Origin: CAYNFP01 sp964492595
GTDB lineage: Bacteria; Bacillota_I; Bacilli_A; RF39; UBA660
DNA length: 35,079 bases
Direction of reading: 5' to 3'
Assembly: GCA_964492595.1 (NCBI GenBank)
Contig: CAZBKY010000005.1
Location: 1-35,079 of the forward strand
Both the position numbers and the translations under genes were made by a program. Every line of letters begins with the position of its first letter. Position 1 is the stretch's first letter. The notes below the pieces were generated by a model. It saw only the letters and a list, made by a program, of their open reading frames with translations, did not search any database and was not told the origin of the DNA. Positions 16,128-24,936 of this stretch are shown in pieces.

Positions 16128-16968
16128 CTATTTAGATTTAACTTCTAAATTCTTTTTTTCTTTTTCTAATTCTTTCAAACTCTTTTTTGGTGTTGGCAGA
16201 TTTTCGGGCATTGTACCACCCGCTTGTTTAATAGCACTTCTAACTATTTTACCAATTCTATTATGAGCGATTTTAGCATTTTCCTCACCTTTAATATTTT
16301 CATTAACAAATTTTTTGTTCTGCCTGGTCTATTCTAAAAAGATTAGCAATTAATTCCGAACTCCCCATATTATCTAAAACATCTTCTCTATAACGCAGGT
16401 TTTTTCGTTTAGCAATATCATCAGCATTTTCGCCATTATATAGTCCTCTATACCCTGCATTATGAAATTGATCAAAGTTTTTAACACCCGCATTTTTCGC
16501 TGCCTCATTTAACATTCTATTTTTCTTTTTTGTTAATTTTCTTTGATAAAATCTTTTTTCATTTTCGGACAATTCAGCATATTCGCTTTCACTTATTTCC
16601 CGTTTTCTGGTTTGAATGGCAAAATATGTTTGACCTAGAGCAATTACTTTTTTTCTTGGGTCACCATTTTGAACTATCAAATAACATGCATATCTAGATA
16701 AATGATAATCATTAACTATTTTTTTAGCACCTTTAGGCATATTTATCGTTTTGCCAACATCGGCAAAATGTTCCGACACAATATTCTTACTGTTTTTACA
16801 AGCCTCTTTAGCGCGGTTAACAGTGTCTTCAAATCTACGCCATTGAGTATATTCTAAAGCGAGTTGCAATTCTCTAGCAGTCCAATACTCATTCCCATAT
16901 TCATTAAAATGTTTTATATCTTCAAATGTTTTTTCTTCATATTTTTTAGTTTCTATTATTTTTTTCAT
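16128..16968 (-). pseudogene. dinD: DinD-like DNA-damage-inducible protein, frameshifted
   Basis: DinD family proteins have a BRO-N-like DNA-interaction domain and, in E. coli, inhibit RecA filaments. The first 221 residues are typical: YWTARELQLALEYTQWRRFEDTV, a DYHLSRYACYLIVQNGDPRK core, and a Lys-rich middle. The frame ends at 16303 after AEQKIC. Skipping one base in the A6 run (16312-16317) opens another frame reading FVNENIKGEENAKIAHNRIG... to a stop at 16128, with the conserved DinD C-terminal GGTMPENLPTPKKS. The total is then 280 residues, near the E. coli length of 274. So this is one gene with a single-base insertion in a homopolymer, or one that relies on slippage. A clear RBS (AGAGGTGAG) precedes the ATG. 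No LexA box was seen. Confidence 0.85.
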
Positions 16969-17070
16969 TTCTCACCTCTTTATACAGTTTTTCATCTAAA
17001 TAAATTGTACTAAATTTCCGAAGAAAAATCTAATAAATATAAGAGAGCAATAAATTTTATTATTTAACAC

Positions 17071-18627
17071 TTATTTTATCAATTTAGCGTGAACCACCAG
17101 TCTTTGATTGGCACTTGAAAATCCTATACATGTTGATAAAGTTAAAATTTTATCTCCAAACTCTAAATCTTCTTTAAAATTATATATACTCTTAGATTTT
17201 AGTGTACTCACAAATTCATCAAAACTTTCTGCTGTGTTAAAACTAACTCTTAAATATTCTGTTGTATAATTAGTCCTATATATTGAAAATATTTTCCATT
17301 TCATTATATTAGAAGGAGTATCAAAAGAAATAATTTGATTGTCTTTATCTGTATACCAAGATTTTTTTAATACATTTGAAAGAGTTCCAAACATCTGACC
17401 ATTTTTTAATTTGTGTCCGTAAAGTATCGTATTAACATCTAAATCCTCTTTAGCATTCCTATAATCCATAAATATCCAGCCGGATGATGTTTTTGCTTTA
17501 TAAAAATCTCTTTTAAGGTAATATTCGTTATCTGCCCCCTGCACTACAGGATAATTTACATTTGTATCATTTACAGTAATCCATCCTACAGTATCAGAAT
17601 TTATCTTGTTTAAAGATAAAAAAGATTTTTCAAAATTATATTTACTCTTTATTGAAATTTCTTCTTCATCTGTTGAAGAATTTATAGAATCCATATACAT
17701 TTGATATTTTAATTTTTCCATATTAATTTCTGATATATAATTATAAAGAGAGGTAAAAAATCCGCCAACTAAAATAACATATAAAATAATTGCAATACCT
17801 ATTTTTAAATTATTATAACTAAGTTGTTTAAATAAATTGTTTTTTATATAATGTGAAGAATATACTATTTTTATTGTTCCTTCTATTTCTTTTTTTAAGT
17901 TTTTATTTAATTCTTTTAAATATTTAAAATTGCTTTCAATAAAGTTGCTTTCATCCTGGTATAAAAGGATTTCTATATTTTTTCTGCCATCAATTTTTAA
18001 AAATTTTATAACAGTATTTATTATGTCCTTATCACAAAAATGAATATAGATTGTCTTTAAATGAGTATTTATATTAAAAAACTGTTCAATGTCTTTAATC
18101 TTAAATTTGGAATCTTTATATATATGAAAGGTTTTTTTATAATATAGTTCATCCTCATTCTTAATGTTTTGTTTATTCAAAAATTCATCAGATATGGCAT
18201 CTACATAATTTATATTAATTCTTTTATTCAGTTTGTTAAGTTTCTCCATATAAAATTTAGGAACGTAAAAACAATTAATATAATTTATATATTTATTAGT
18301 TAAAATATAATCACATTGATTAACTGTTAAAGCTTTAAAATTCTTAATATATAGGTTTTTTATATTTAGAAGTTTTATAAATTTTAAAATTATATCGACT
18401 AATCTTTTATCTTCAAAATATACTCCACTTATCTTTTTTGCGTATATTTCTTTATTTATAATACTTAAAATATCTTTATCATTTCTGTTGAAATATTTTG
18501 ATGTATATATATATTTGTTATGAAATATTTTATTGGAATTTATTATATCATCGGGAGAAGGCACACTGTTTGTCTGATTAAATATTAAAAATTCTTTTTG
18601 AAAAGATAAAATTATATATTTATCCAC
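17071..18627 (-). CDS. Class B sortase with large N-terminal cytosolic domain
   Basis: Sortases attach secreted proteins to peptidoglycan by transpeptidation. The C-terminal ~200 residues of this 518-residue protein are a class B sortase: WITVNDTNVNYPVVQG (350-364), LYGHKL with H405, TLSTC with nucleophile C500, and R509 in NQRLVVHAKL. One membrane helix (about 274-296) precedes it. The first ~270 residues, rich in Lys, Asn and Ile, must be cytosolic if the sortase faces outwards; I do not recognise this domain, and ordinary sortases have only a few residues there. Start is GTG at 18627 with a strong AAGGAGG six bases upstream. A likely substrate (SPKTG motif) is coded at 19734-20963. Confidence 0.9.
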   Translation of the reverse strand: MDKYIILSFQKEFLIFNQTNSVPSPDDIINSNKIFHNKYIYTSKYFNRNDKDILSIINKEIYAKKISGVYFEDKRLVDIILKFIKLLNIKNLYIKNFKALTVNQCDYILTNKYINYINCFYVPKFYMEKLNKLNKRININYVDAISDEFLNKQNIKNEDELYYKKTFHIYKDSKFKIKDIEQFFNINTHLKTIYIHFCDKDIINTVIKFLKIDGRKNIEILLYQDESNFIESNFKYLKELNKNLKKEIEGTIKIVYSSHYIKNNLFKQLSYNNLKIGIAIILYVILVGGFFTSLYNYISEINMEKLKYQMYMDSINSSTDEEEISIKSKYNFEKSFLSLNKINSDTVGWITVNDTNVNYPVVQGADNEYYLKRDFYKAKTSSGWIFMDYRNAKEDLDVNTILYGHKLKNGQMFGTLSNVLKKSWYTDKDNQIISFDTPSNIMKWKIFSIYRTNYTTEYLRVSFNTAESFDEFVSTLKSKSIYNFKEDLEFGDKILTLSTCIGFSSANQRLVVHAKLIK

Positions 18628-18716
18628 AATATACCTCCTTATTATTCTAAGAATATGATATCATGATGAGCCCTACTTGTATACACCATGGTACATTTAA
18701 TTAAAAAAATATATAA

Positions 18717-19610
18717 CTACTTTTTCCATAAATTTTTTGGATATTGTCCTTTTGCAATCATTTCATTTATTGCCTCTTTTACTTTTTCTTTATCTTCTTT
18801 ATAAGTTATACCATACCATTTAGAATTTGTTTTTAAAACCTCAACTGTGCATTTATTTGATCTTATCATTTTTTCTACAATTATTGGCAGTAAAAACTCT
18901 TCTTTCTCTATATCTTTAGCTTCTTTAAAAAAATTATTCCACGATTCTTCTAAATATGGGAAAAATTCTTTAGTGAAAGCGAAAGCATTCATTGATACTA
19001 TGGAATCTTTATTTACTTTTAAAGGACTTCCTCCATTTAAAGGAACTGCAATAATATTATTCCCTTTATATTCCACAACCGACTCTATCAAGCTTGTTAA
19101 GTAATTTTCATTCATTTGACAAATTCCTCTTTTAACAGAACCATATTCTCCTAAAGTGTTATAAGCTTTAAATCCTACCATTGCAAAATGAGTAGAATTA
19201 CAATCTACATTTTTTAAAAACCCCGAAAGTTTAATATAAGTATCTCTATCATAAAAATCATCAGCATTAATAACAGCGAAGTTGTCTTTTACTATATTTT
19301 TTATTGCTAATATCGCTTGACCTGTTCCCCAGGGTTTTTCTCTTTTAATATTCAATTTTACTGGTATATCCTCAATATTTTGAAAGACGTAAGTCACTTT
19401 AATTTTGTCTTCAATTCTTTTTCCTACAGTTTCTCTAAATATTTCATAATTTTCTTTTTTTATTATAAATATTACCTCTTTAAATCCAGCTTTTATTCCA
19501 TCATAAATAGAATAATCAATAATAAATTCTTTGTAAGGTCCTACCGGTTCAATTTGCTTTAAACCGCCGAATCTTGACCCCATCCCAGCCGCCATAATAA
19601 CTAATACCAT
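18717..19610 (-). CDS. Nucleotidyltransferase (sugar-phosphate type)
   Basis: A 297-residue cytosolic protein with the nucleotide-binding signature AAGMGSRFGG (7-16) followed by LKQIEPVGP, and INADDFYD with metal-binding Asp, typical of the NTP-transferase family that activates sugar- or choline-phosphates with CTP or UTP. Substrate cannot be told from the sequence. I chose ATG 19610, six bases inside the longest frame (TTG 19616), since AGTGAG is well placed for it and the family begins MVLVIMAAG. It lies upstream of the sortase on the same strand, 89 bases apart, and may feed surface polymer synthesis. Confidence 0.88.
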   Translation of the reverse strand: MVLVIMAAGMGSRFGGLKQIEPVGPYKEFIIDYSIYDGIKAGFKEVIFIIKKENYEIFRETVGKRIEDKIKVTYVFQNIEDIPVKLNIKREKPWGTGQAILAIKNIVKDNFAVINADDFYDRDTYIKLSGFLKNVDCNSTHFAMVGFKAYNTLGEYGSVKRGICQMNENYLTSLIESVVEYKGNNIIAVPLNGGSPLKVNKDSIVSMNAFAFTKEFFPYLEESWNNFFKEAKDIEKEEFLLPIIVEKMIRSNKCTVEVLKTNSKWYGITYKEDKEKVKEAINEMIAKGQYPKNLWKK

Positions 19611-19733
19611 ACACAATCGCTCACTTTCTAAAATTTTATTTGTACCCTCAGTATAACACGTAGAAAAAAATAAATCTTTATTTTCTAATTTATCAATGCT
19701 ATAATTTATATATAATACAATTTAGGAGGATAA

Positions 19734-20963
19734 ATGAAAAAATATTTATATTTATTAGCGGTTTTTATGGGATTCTTTTTTATAGGGGTTTCTAATATAA
19801 GTGCGGCTAAAAGAATTAATCTTATAACCACTACTGGAGGACCTAAAAACACCACGGATAATTCATCCATTATAAGAAGAATTACAAACCCTGATGAGGC
19901 TGAGGGAGGGGAATTAATTTTTGAATTAAAATTTAAAAATTCAAAGACTACTGAAGTTGTTTTTGTGATAGATGATTCAACTACAATAACAAGTGCCCAA
20001 TCAACATTGCTTACTACCACCGCAGCAAATATTACAACCGAATTATTAGATAATTATTATAATATTAAATTTGGAGTTTATACAATACATCCTTATGGAA
20101 CCACCGTCACTGCTTATGAAAATGAAATTCAAGCCTTAAGTGCTGAAAAAAATCCTGTTTTATCTGCTTTAAATATAGTAAATACAAATGCAGGAGAAAG
20201 CGGACAAGATATTGTTTCCACTTTATCAGGAATAGAAACTAAATTTTCAGCCGATTGTGAAAATAAAATGGTATTCTTATTCTTATCAGGTTTTGATAAA
20301 ACGAATACTTCCGCATATCTTGAAGCACTAGAAAGCCTTGAAGATGAAAATATAAAATTAATTACAGTTTTACTTGATTTTAAAAGTAATAGCGAGAATG
20401 GAAGTGCTATAACAAATCTATTTGGCAGTTCATCCAGTCCAAAGGTGGGAAAGTTTTATAATTTAACTACAGCTGAGTTAACATCAACAGTAGAAAATAA
20501 TCTTATAGAAGATATCACAGATAATTTCCCAAGTAATAAAACAAATGTTGTATTTAATGAAACATTTATGAAAGAAATATATGAAAACTTTTCTTTGACT
20601 CTAATAGAGGAAGGTAGCGATGGGGTAGTATCTGAAGTAAATAATGATAATCTTTCATTTGTATGGACAATACCATCTGTTTCAAATAACAGTAATGCAT
20701 ATTTAATCTATAAATTAAATTTAGCTGACACAGTTAAAAATGTTGAATTTGAAACTAATTATAATATAAATGATTCTGCAACAATTTCTATGGGAAGTGA
20801 TGAGTATATATATGATTTTAGTGCTATACTAACCTTTACAGATCAAACAGCAAGTCCTAAAACAGGTTTTATAAATATATTAATTCCATTTCTGGCACTA
20901 TCAGGAATGTCAATTCTTACATACACCTATGTAAAAAAGAATGAAAGAATGGCGCAAATATAA
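19734..20963 (+). CDS. Secreted VWA-like protein with SPKTG wall anchor
   Basis: A 409-residue surface protein. A signal peptide (1-25, ending SAA) is followed by a von Willebrand A-like domain from about residue 73: VVFVIDDSTTIT holds a MIDAS-like DxSxT (D80, S82, T84), then IKFGVYTI and MVFLFLSGF. The C-terminus is a sorting signal: SPKTG (374-378), a hydrophobic stretch and a KKNER tail. (S/N)PxTG is the motif used by class B sortases such as that of Clostridioides difficile, so the sortase at 17071-18627 is the probable partner. Strong RBS AGGAGG; TATAAT at 19700 and 19711, -35 unclear. The gene is divergent from the nucleotidyltransferase and ends at a bidirectional terminator. Confidence 0.85.
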   Translation: MKKYLYLLAVFMGFFFIGVSNISAAKRINLITTTGGPKNTTDNSSIIRRITNPDEAEGGELIFELKFKNSKTTEVVFVIDDSTTITSAQSTLLTTTAANITTELLDNYYNIKFGVYTIHPYGTTVTAYENEIQALSAEKNPVLSALNIVNTNAGESGQDIVSTLSGIETKFSADCENKMVFLFLSGFDKTNTSAYLEALESLEDENIKLITVLLDFKSNSENGSAITNLFGSSSSPKVGKFYNLTTAELTSTVENNLIEDITDNFPSNKTNVVFNETFMKEIYENFSLTLIEEGSDGVVSEVNNDNLSFVWTIPSVSNNSNAYLIYKLNLADTVKNVEFETNYNINDSATISMGSDEYIYDFSAILTFTDQTASPKTGFINILIPFLALSGMSILTYTYVKKNERMAQI

Positions 20964-20970
20964 AAAAAAT

Positions 20971-20995
20971 AAATCTCAATTAAATTTTGAGATTT
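20971..20995. terminator. Bidirectional terminator
   Basis: AAATCTCAA and TTGAGATTT form a perfect 9-bp stem with a seven-base loop. A T-run follows on the plus strand and an A-run precedes it, so it serves both the VWA gene (plus) and the thioredoxin-like gene (minus), which converge here. Confidence 0.8.
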
Positions 20996-20997
20996 TT

Positions 20998-21501
20998 TTA
21001 TTGCCCTACTCCGTATTTATTTATAAGAGTGTTAACATCATCTGTTGTTATTAAATTATTATTTGAATCGATGACTTCAATTCCAACTCCATTTTTTACA
21101 TATATTAACATAGGAGCTTTATTTATATCATTTTTTAATTCTGGAAATTCATTTCTGAGTGTTTTTAAATAGTCATCATTATCCATTTCATCAGTAACAT
21201 TATAATACCAAATATATTCAACAAGATTTTTATTTTTTATTATTTTTAATAGTGATTTTTCAAATTTTTTTATTTCTTCAACATGATTATAACCTATATA
21301 AAGGATAATCTGGTTAGATTCTGATAATGACATATAAAGTTCATTTTTATTTACCTGATTAACATTATTTTCAAGAGGACCGATTTCCAATTTATTTATT
21401 TTATAAGTTTTTATCCATCCATTTATATATAAAACAAGCATAATAGTTAATACACTTATTACAGCTAACATCAAATAATTTTTTTTAGGAATTTTATTCA
21501 T
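20998..21501 (-). CDS. Membrane-tethered thioredoxin-fold protein without CxxC
   Basis: A 167-residue protein with one N-terminal membrane helix (about 10-27) and an outside domain with the thioredoxin pattern: QIILYIGYNHVEEIKKFEKSL, then WYYNVTDEMD, then KAPMLIYVKNGVGIEVIDS with a likely cis-Pro. The active-site CxxC is replaced (YNHV), so it cannot act as a classical disulfide oxidoreductase; a binding or chaperone role is possible. It has a good RBS (AAGGAG). It shares the terminator with the converging VWA gene. The fold is inferred from pattern only. Confidence 0.65.
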   Translation of the reverse strand: MNKIPKKNYLMLAVISVLTIMLVLYINGWIKTYKINKLEIGPLENNVNQVNKNELYMSLSESNQIILYIGYNHVEEIKKFEKSLLKIIKNKNLVEYIWYYNVTDEMDNDDYLKTLRNEFPELKNDINKAPMLIYVKNGVGIEVIDSNNNLITTDDVNTLINKYGVGQ

Positions 21502-21549
21502 ATAGCTATTCTCCTTATATTTTCATATTAACATATCATTATTATTTTT

Positions 21550-22437
21550 TCAATTTTTTTCTATATATGCTTTTATATTTCGATCTATTACTTTTTTACC
21601 TCTCCAATAAGAAGAATTGTTTTTATATAATACTTTATATTCTTCTTTACTCATATTTAAAAATTTATAATAATCTATTAATTCTATTCCTTTAGAAATA
21701 AAATTATTACTTTGTGGAATATTCTGATTATGAGGACATACATTGGAACAAATATCACATCCATACACACAATTATTTACATATTGTTTTTCACTTTCTG
21801 TAATATTTCTTTTCTGAGTTATATAACTTAAACATTTATTCCCATTCAATATACCAGTCTCATTAATTGCTTTTGTAGGACAAGCCTCCACACACTTATT
21901 ACAGTTAAGACAACTATTTGTATTAATATCTGAATAATCAAAAATCGCATCTGTTAAAATTACTCCTATAAAAAAGAAACTTCCATATTTCTCATTTATT
22001 AATAAATTGTTTTTCCCATAAAAACCCAACCCCGCTTTATATGCAAGATATCTTTCATCAATAAAAGAATTATCAACAGATATATATGCCAAATATCCAG
22101 AAGCTCTCAAATATTCTTCAATAAATTTAAGCTTCTCTTTTATAACAATATGGTAGTCATCTCCACAGGCACAGGATGAAAAATATACTTCACTTTCTTT
22201 AACTTTTATATCTATCTTATTATAAGAAAGTCCTACGACAATCGCAGAATTATAATTAGAATTTTTAAATATTTTATCATCTATACTACCAACTTGGAAA
22301 GATGTTTTATAACCCAAGATTTCTTGTTTCTTTAATATACATTCAAGTTCTCTAAATATTTCTATCTTACAAAAGCCTATCAATTTAAAACCTAAGCTTT
22401 TACTTATATTAATAATTTTTTTATTTAAATCTTTCAT
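21550..22437 (-). CDS. queG: Epoxyqueuosine reductase QueG
   Basis: QueG makes queuosine from epoxyqueuosine in tRNA with a cobalamin and two [4Fe-4S] clusters. All eight ligands are seen: C176, C179, C182, C186 in CLNCNKCVEACP and C223, C227, C230, C234 in CVYGCDICSNVCP. The flavin-reductase-like part has YLAYKAGLGFYGKNNLL and GSFFFIGVILTD. At 295 residues it is shorter than E. coli QueG (379); the C-terminal HEAT-like region is missing, common in shorter Firmicutes forms. No clear RBS precedes ATG 22437, and a TATTAT seven bases upstream may give a leaderless message. Confidence 0.9.
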   Translation of the reverse strand: MKDLNKKIINISKSLGFKLIGFCKIEIFRELECILKKQEILGYKTSFQVGSIDDKIFKNSNYNSAIVVGLSYNKIDIKVKESEVYFSSCACGDDYHIVIKEKLKFIEEYLRASGYLAYISVDNSFIDERYLAYKAGLGFYGKNNLLINEKYGSFFFIGVILTDAIFDYSDINTNSCLNCNKCVEACPTKAINETGILNGNKCLSYITQKRNITESEKQYVNNCVYGCDICSNVCPHNQNIPQSNNFISKGIELIDYYKFLNMSKEEYKVLYKNNSSYWRGKKVIDRNIKAYIEKN

Positions 22438-22484
22438 ACATAAAATAATATCATATTTTTCAGAAAACTTCAGAAACTTTATAT

Positions 22485-22504
22485 ACTTTAAATTAATTTA
22501 AAGT
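22485..22504. promoter_or_regulatory. Palindrome upstream of agmatine operon (operator candidate)
   Basis: A perfect 20-base palindrome with half-site ACTTTAAATT lies between divergent queG and the carbamoyltransferase gene, about 70 bases before the latter's start. Just left of it is an imperfect tandem repeat of CAGAAA(A)CTT (22461-22480). Position suits a regulator of the agmatine operon. The -10 may be TATACT (22538-22543) with a weak -35. Confidence 0.45.
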
Positions 22505-22572
22505 TATAATTAAATTAGTATAAATAATAAAAGATATTATACTAGTTTTAAAGCGAGAGGAGGTGAATATAT

Positions 22573-23544
22573 ATGCCCAGAAATTTCATTAATACTCAAG
22601 ATTTCACTAAAGAAGAACTTTTAAACATTATAAACTTGGGAATTAAAATAAAAAAATATATTAAAGATGGAAATTATTTAAATACTCTACATCACAAAAC
22701 ATTGGGTATGATTTTTGAACAAAAATCTACCAGAACTAGAGTTTCATTTGAAACAGCAATGGTACAGCTGGATGGTCATGCAGAATATCTAGCCCCCGGT
22801 CAAATTCAACTTGGAGAACATGAAACTTTATATGATACAGCCAAGGTTTTAGGAAGACTCACAGATATCTTAATGGCAAGAGTTATTAAACATTCATCAA
22901 TTGTTACATTAGCCGAAAATGCAGGAGTTCCAGTTATAAATGGAATGAGCGACTGGAATCATCCCACACAGGAGATGGGAGATATTACCACTATGCTGGA
23001 GCATATACCAGAAGGTAAAAAATTTGAAGATCTAAAAATTGTATTTGTAGGAGATGCAACTCAAGTTTGTGCTTCTTTAGCGATGATTACAACACATTTA
23101 GGTGCGAATTTTGTAGAATTTTCTCCAAAAGGTTTTTGGTTAAAAGAGGACATAATCAATATATGTACTGAAAACTGTAAGAATTCTGGCGGAAGCTTTA
23201 AAATTACAGAAGATGCTGATGAGGCAATTAAAGATGCAGATTTTATATATACTGATGTGTGGTATGGTCTATATGAATCTGAATTATCAGAAAAAGAAAG
23301 AATGAAAATATTCTATCCTAAATATCAGGTTAATACGGAGATGATTAATAATGCAAATCCAGAAGTTAAATTCATGCACTGTTTACCTGCTTCAAGAGGT
23401 GAAGAAGTCACAAATGAAGTTATGGATTCAAAATATTCCATTGTATTTGATCAGGCAGAAAATAGGTTAACTTCAATAAGAGCATTACTCGTATATTGCA
23501 TGGATAAAGAGGATGAAGTATTAAAAATAATTAAAGGAGATTGA
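22573..23544 (+). CDS. ptcA: Putrescine carbamoyltransferase
   Basis: It catalyses phosphorolysis of N-carbamoylputrescine to putrescine and carbamoyl phosphate in the agmatine deiminase pathway. The 323 residues show the carbamoyl-phosphate loop STRTR (52-56), HPTQE (130-134) and HCLP (269-272). The stretch DVWYGLYESELSEKERM (228-244) and KYQVN match putrescine rather than ornithine carbamoyltransferases, and the neighbours agree. Strong RBS (GAGAGGAGGTG). First gene of a three-gene operon; stop TGA is two bases from the next ATG. Confidence 0.95.
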   Translation: MPRNFINTQDFTKEELLNIINLGIKIKKYIKDGNYLNTLHHKTLGMIFEQKSTRTRVSFETAMVQLDGHAEYLAPGQIQLGEHETLYDTAKVLGRLTDILMARVIKHSSIVTLAENAGVPVINGMSDWNHPTQEMGDITTMLEHIPEGKKFEDLKIVFVGDATQVCASLAMITTHLGANFVEFSPKGFWLKEDIINICTENCKNSGGSFKITEDADEAIKDADFIYTDVWYGLYESELSEKERMKIFYPKYQVNTEMINNANPEVKFMHCLPASRGEEVTNEVMDSKYSIVFDQAENRLTSIRALLVYCMDKEDEVLKIIKGD

Positions 23545-23545
23545 A

Positions 23546-24934
23546 ATGAAAAAGAAAAAATTTAGGTTAGTGGATGCAATTTTAGCGACTGTTTGTATTA
23601 CTTTAGTTGCAGAAGCAGTAGCACCCACTGCCGCTATAGGAAATTCGCAATATTTTTGGTGGATTTTCCTTATTATCGCTTTTTGTCTACCTTATGGTAT
23701 GATTTCAGCTGAACTTGGATCCACATTTCCAAGTGAAGGAGGAATGTATGAATGGGTAAAAAAAGCATTTGGTCCAAAATGGGCAAGTCGTGTTGCTTGG
23801 AACTATTGGATTAACTTCCCATTATGGATAGCTTCTTTGGCAGTTGCTATAACAGATGTTATTGCTGGAATATTTGATATTGAACTTAGTATTTGGGCTT
23901 TAATTGCTATACAGCTTGCTTATACCTGGATAGTTACTTTCCTAGGTACTCAAAGAATTGGAGAAAGCAAGCATATAGTTAATATTGGCACAGCATTTAA
24001 AATAATTTTTATGTTAGGTTTAGGTTTACTTGGAATTTATGTATTTGTAAAAACTGGAGAGAGTGCTAACCCAGTTAAATCAGTTGTAGATTTATTACCT
24101 AGTTTAGATTTATTAGGGTTATCATTTATATCTGTTATAATATTTAACTTTTTAGGTTTTGAAGTAATCGCAACGTTTTCAGAAGATATGAAAAATCCTA
24201 GAAGAGAAATTCCAAAAGCCTTGATTATAGGTGGTCTACTCATGGCGCTATTCTATATACTTCCTTCTACAGGTGTTAATATAGCTATGACCACAGAACA
24301 AGCAGAGATTTCCGGACTTACTGAAAGCTTCGCAATACTACTTGGAAATCTGGGAATAAATGAAAATGCTATTAGAACTATAGTTATAGTTGTTGGCTTA
24401 ATGTTTATTTACACAATGGTTGCTAATATTTGTTCTTGGTCATTTGGAGTTAACTCTATAGCAAAGTATAGTGCTGATGATGAAGGATTACCAAAAATTT
24501 TTGCTAAAACAAATAAAAAAGGTGTTCCTTACATGGCTTCTATAATGAATGGAACAGTTGCATCAATAATTATTTTAATAGGTGTCGTTTTAGGAATATT
24601 TAGTGAATCAGCAAGTAATTTATTCTGGACATTCTTTTCACTAAGTCTAGTAACATTACTTTTTAGTTATTTACCACTATTTTTGGCATTTAAAAAATTA
24701 AGAAAATCAGATAATACTCCAAGAATATATAAAGTACCTGGTAAAAAACTATTTGTTAATTTAGCAACTTATTTACCCTTTATATTATTGATATTAGGAA
24801 TTATATTTACTATGTTTGGAGATTTCTCTAAAGAATATATAAATTCAAATCTTCCTCTAATAATCGGAGTTGGCATTTCATTTATAGTTGAAGAAATATT
24901 AGTATCAAAAATAAAGAAAAAAGGAGAAAAATAA
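23546..24934 (+). CDS. aguD: Agmatine/putrescine antiporter (APC family)
   Basis: A 462-residue membrane protein with about 12 helices, of the amino acid-polyamine-cation family. It begins KFRLVDAILATVCITLVAEAVAP, with SAELGSTFPSEGGMYEWVKKAFG and NYWINFPLWI, as in AguD antiporters. It would import agmatine in exchange for putrescine made by the pathway. RBS AAAGGAG overlaps the end of the carbamoyltransferase gene; the stop is two bases from the agmatine deiminase start. Substrate is set by the operon context. Confidence 0.93.
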   Translation: MKKKKFRLVDAILATVCITLVAEAVAPTAAIGNSQYFWWIFLIIAFCLPYGMISAELGSTFPSEGGMYEWVKKAFGPKWASRVAWNYWINFPLWIASLAVAITDVIAGIFDIELSIWALIAIQLAYTWIVTFLGTQRIGESKHIVNIGTAFKIIFMLGLGLLGIYVFVKTGESANPVKSVVDLLPSLDLLGLSFISVIIFNFLGFEVIATFSEDMKNPRREIPKALIIGGLLMALFYILPSTGVNIAMTTEQAEISGLTESFAILLGNLGINENAIRTIVIVVGLMFIYTMVANICSWSFGVNSIAKYSADDEGLPKIFAKTNKKGVPYMASIMNGTVASIIILIGVVLGIFSESASNLFWTFFSLSLVTLLFSYLPLFLAFKKLRKSDNTPRIYKVPGKKLFVNLATYLPFILLILGIIFTMFGDFSKEYINSNLPLIIGVGISFIVEEILVSKIKKKGEK

Positions 24935-24936
24935 AA

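Noticed and set aside
16969..17070. LexA/SOS box upstream of dinD
   Set aside because: No GAAC-N4-GTTC or similar palindrome is visible in the 100 bases before the start.
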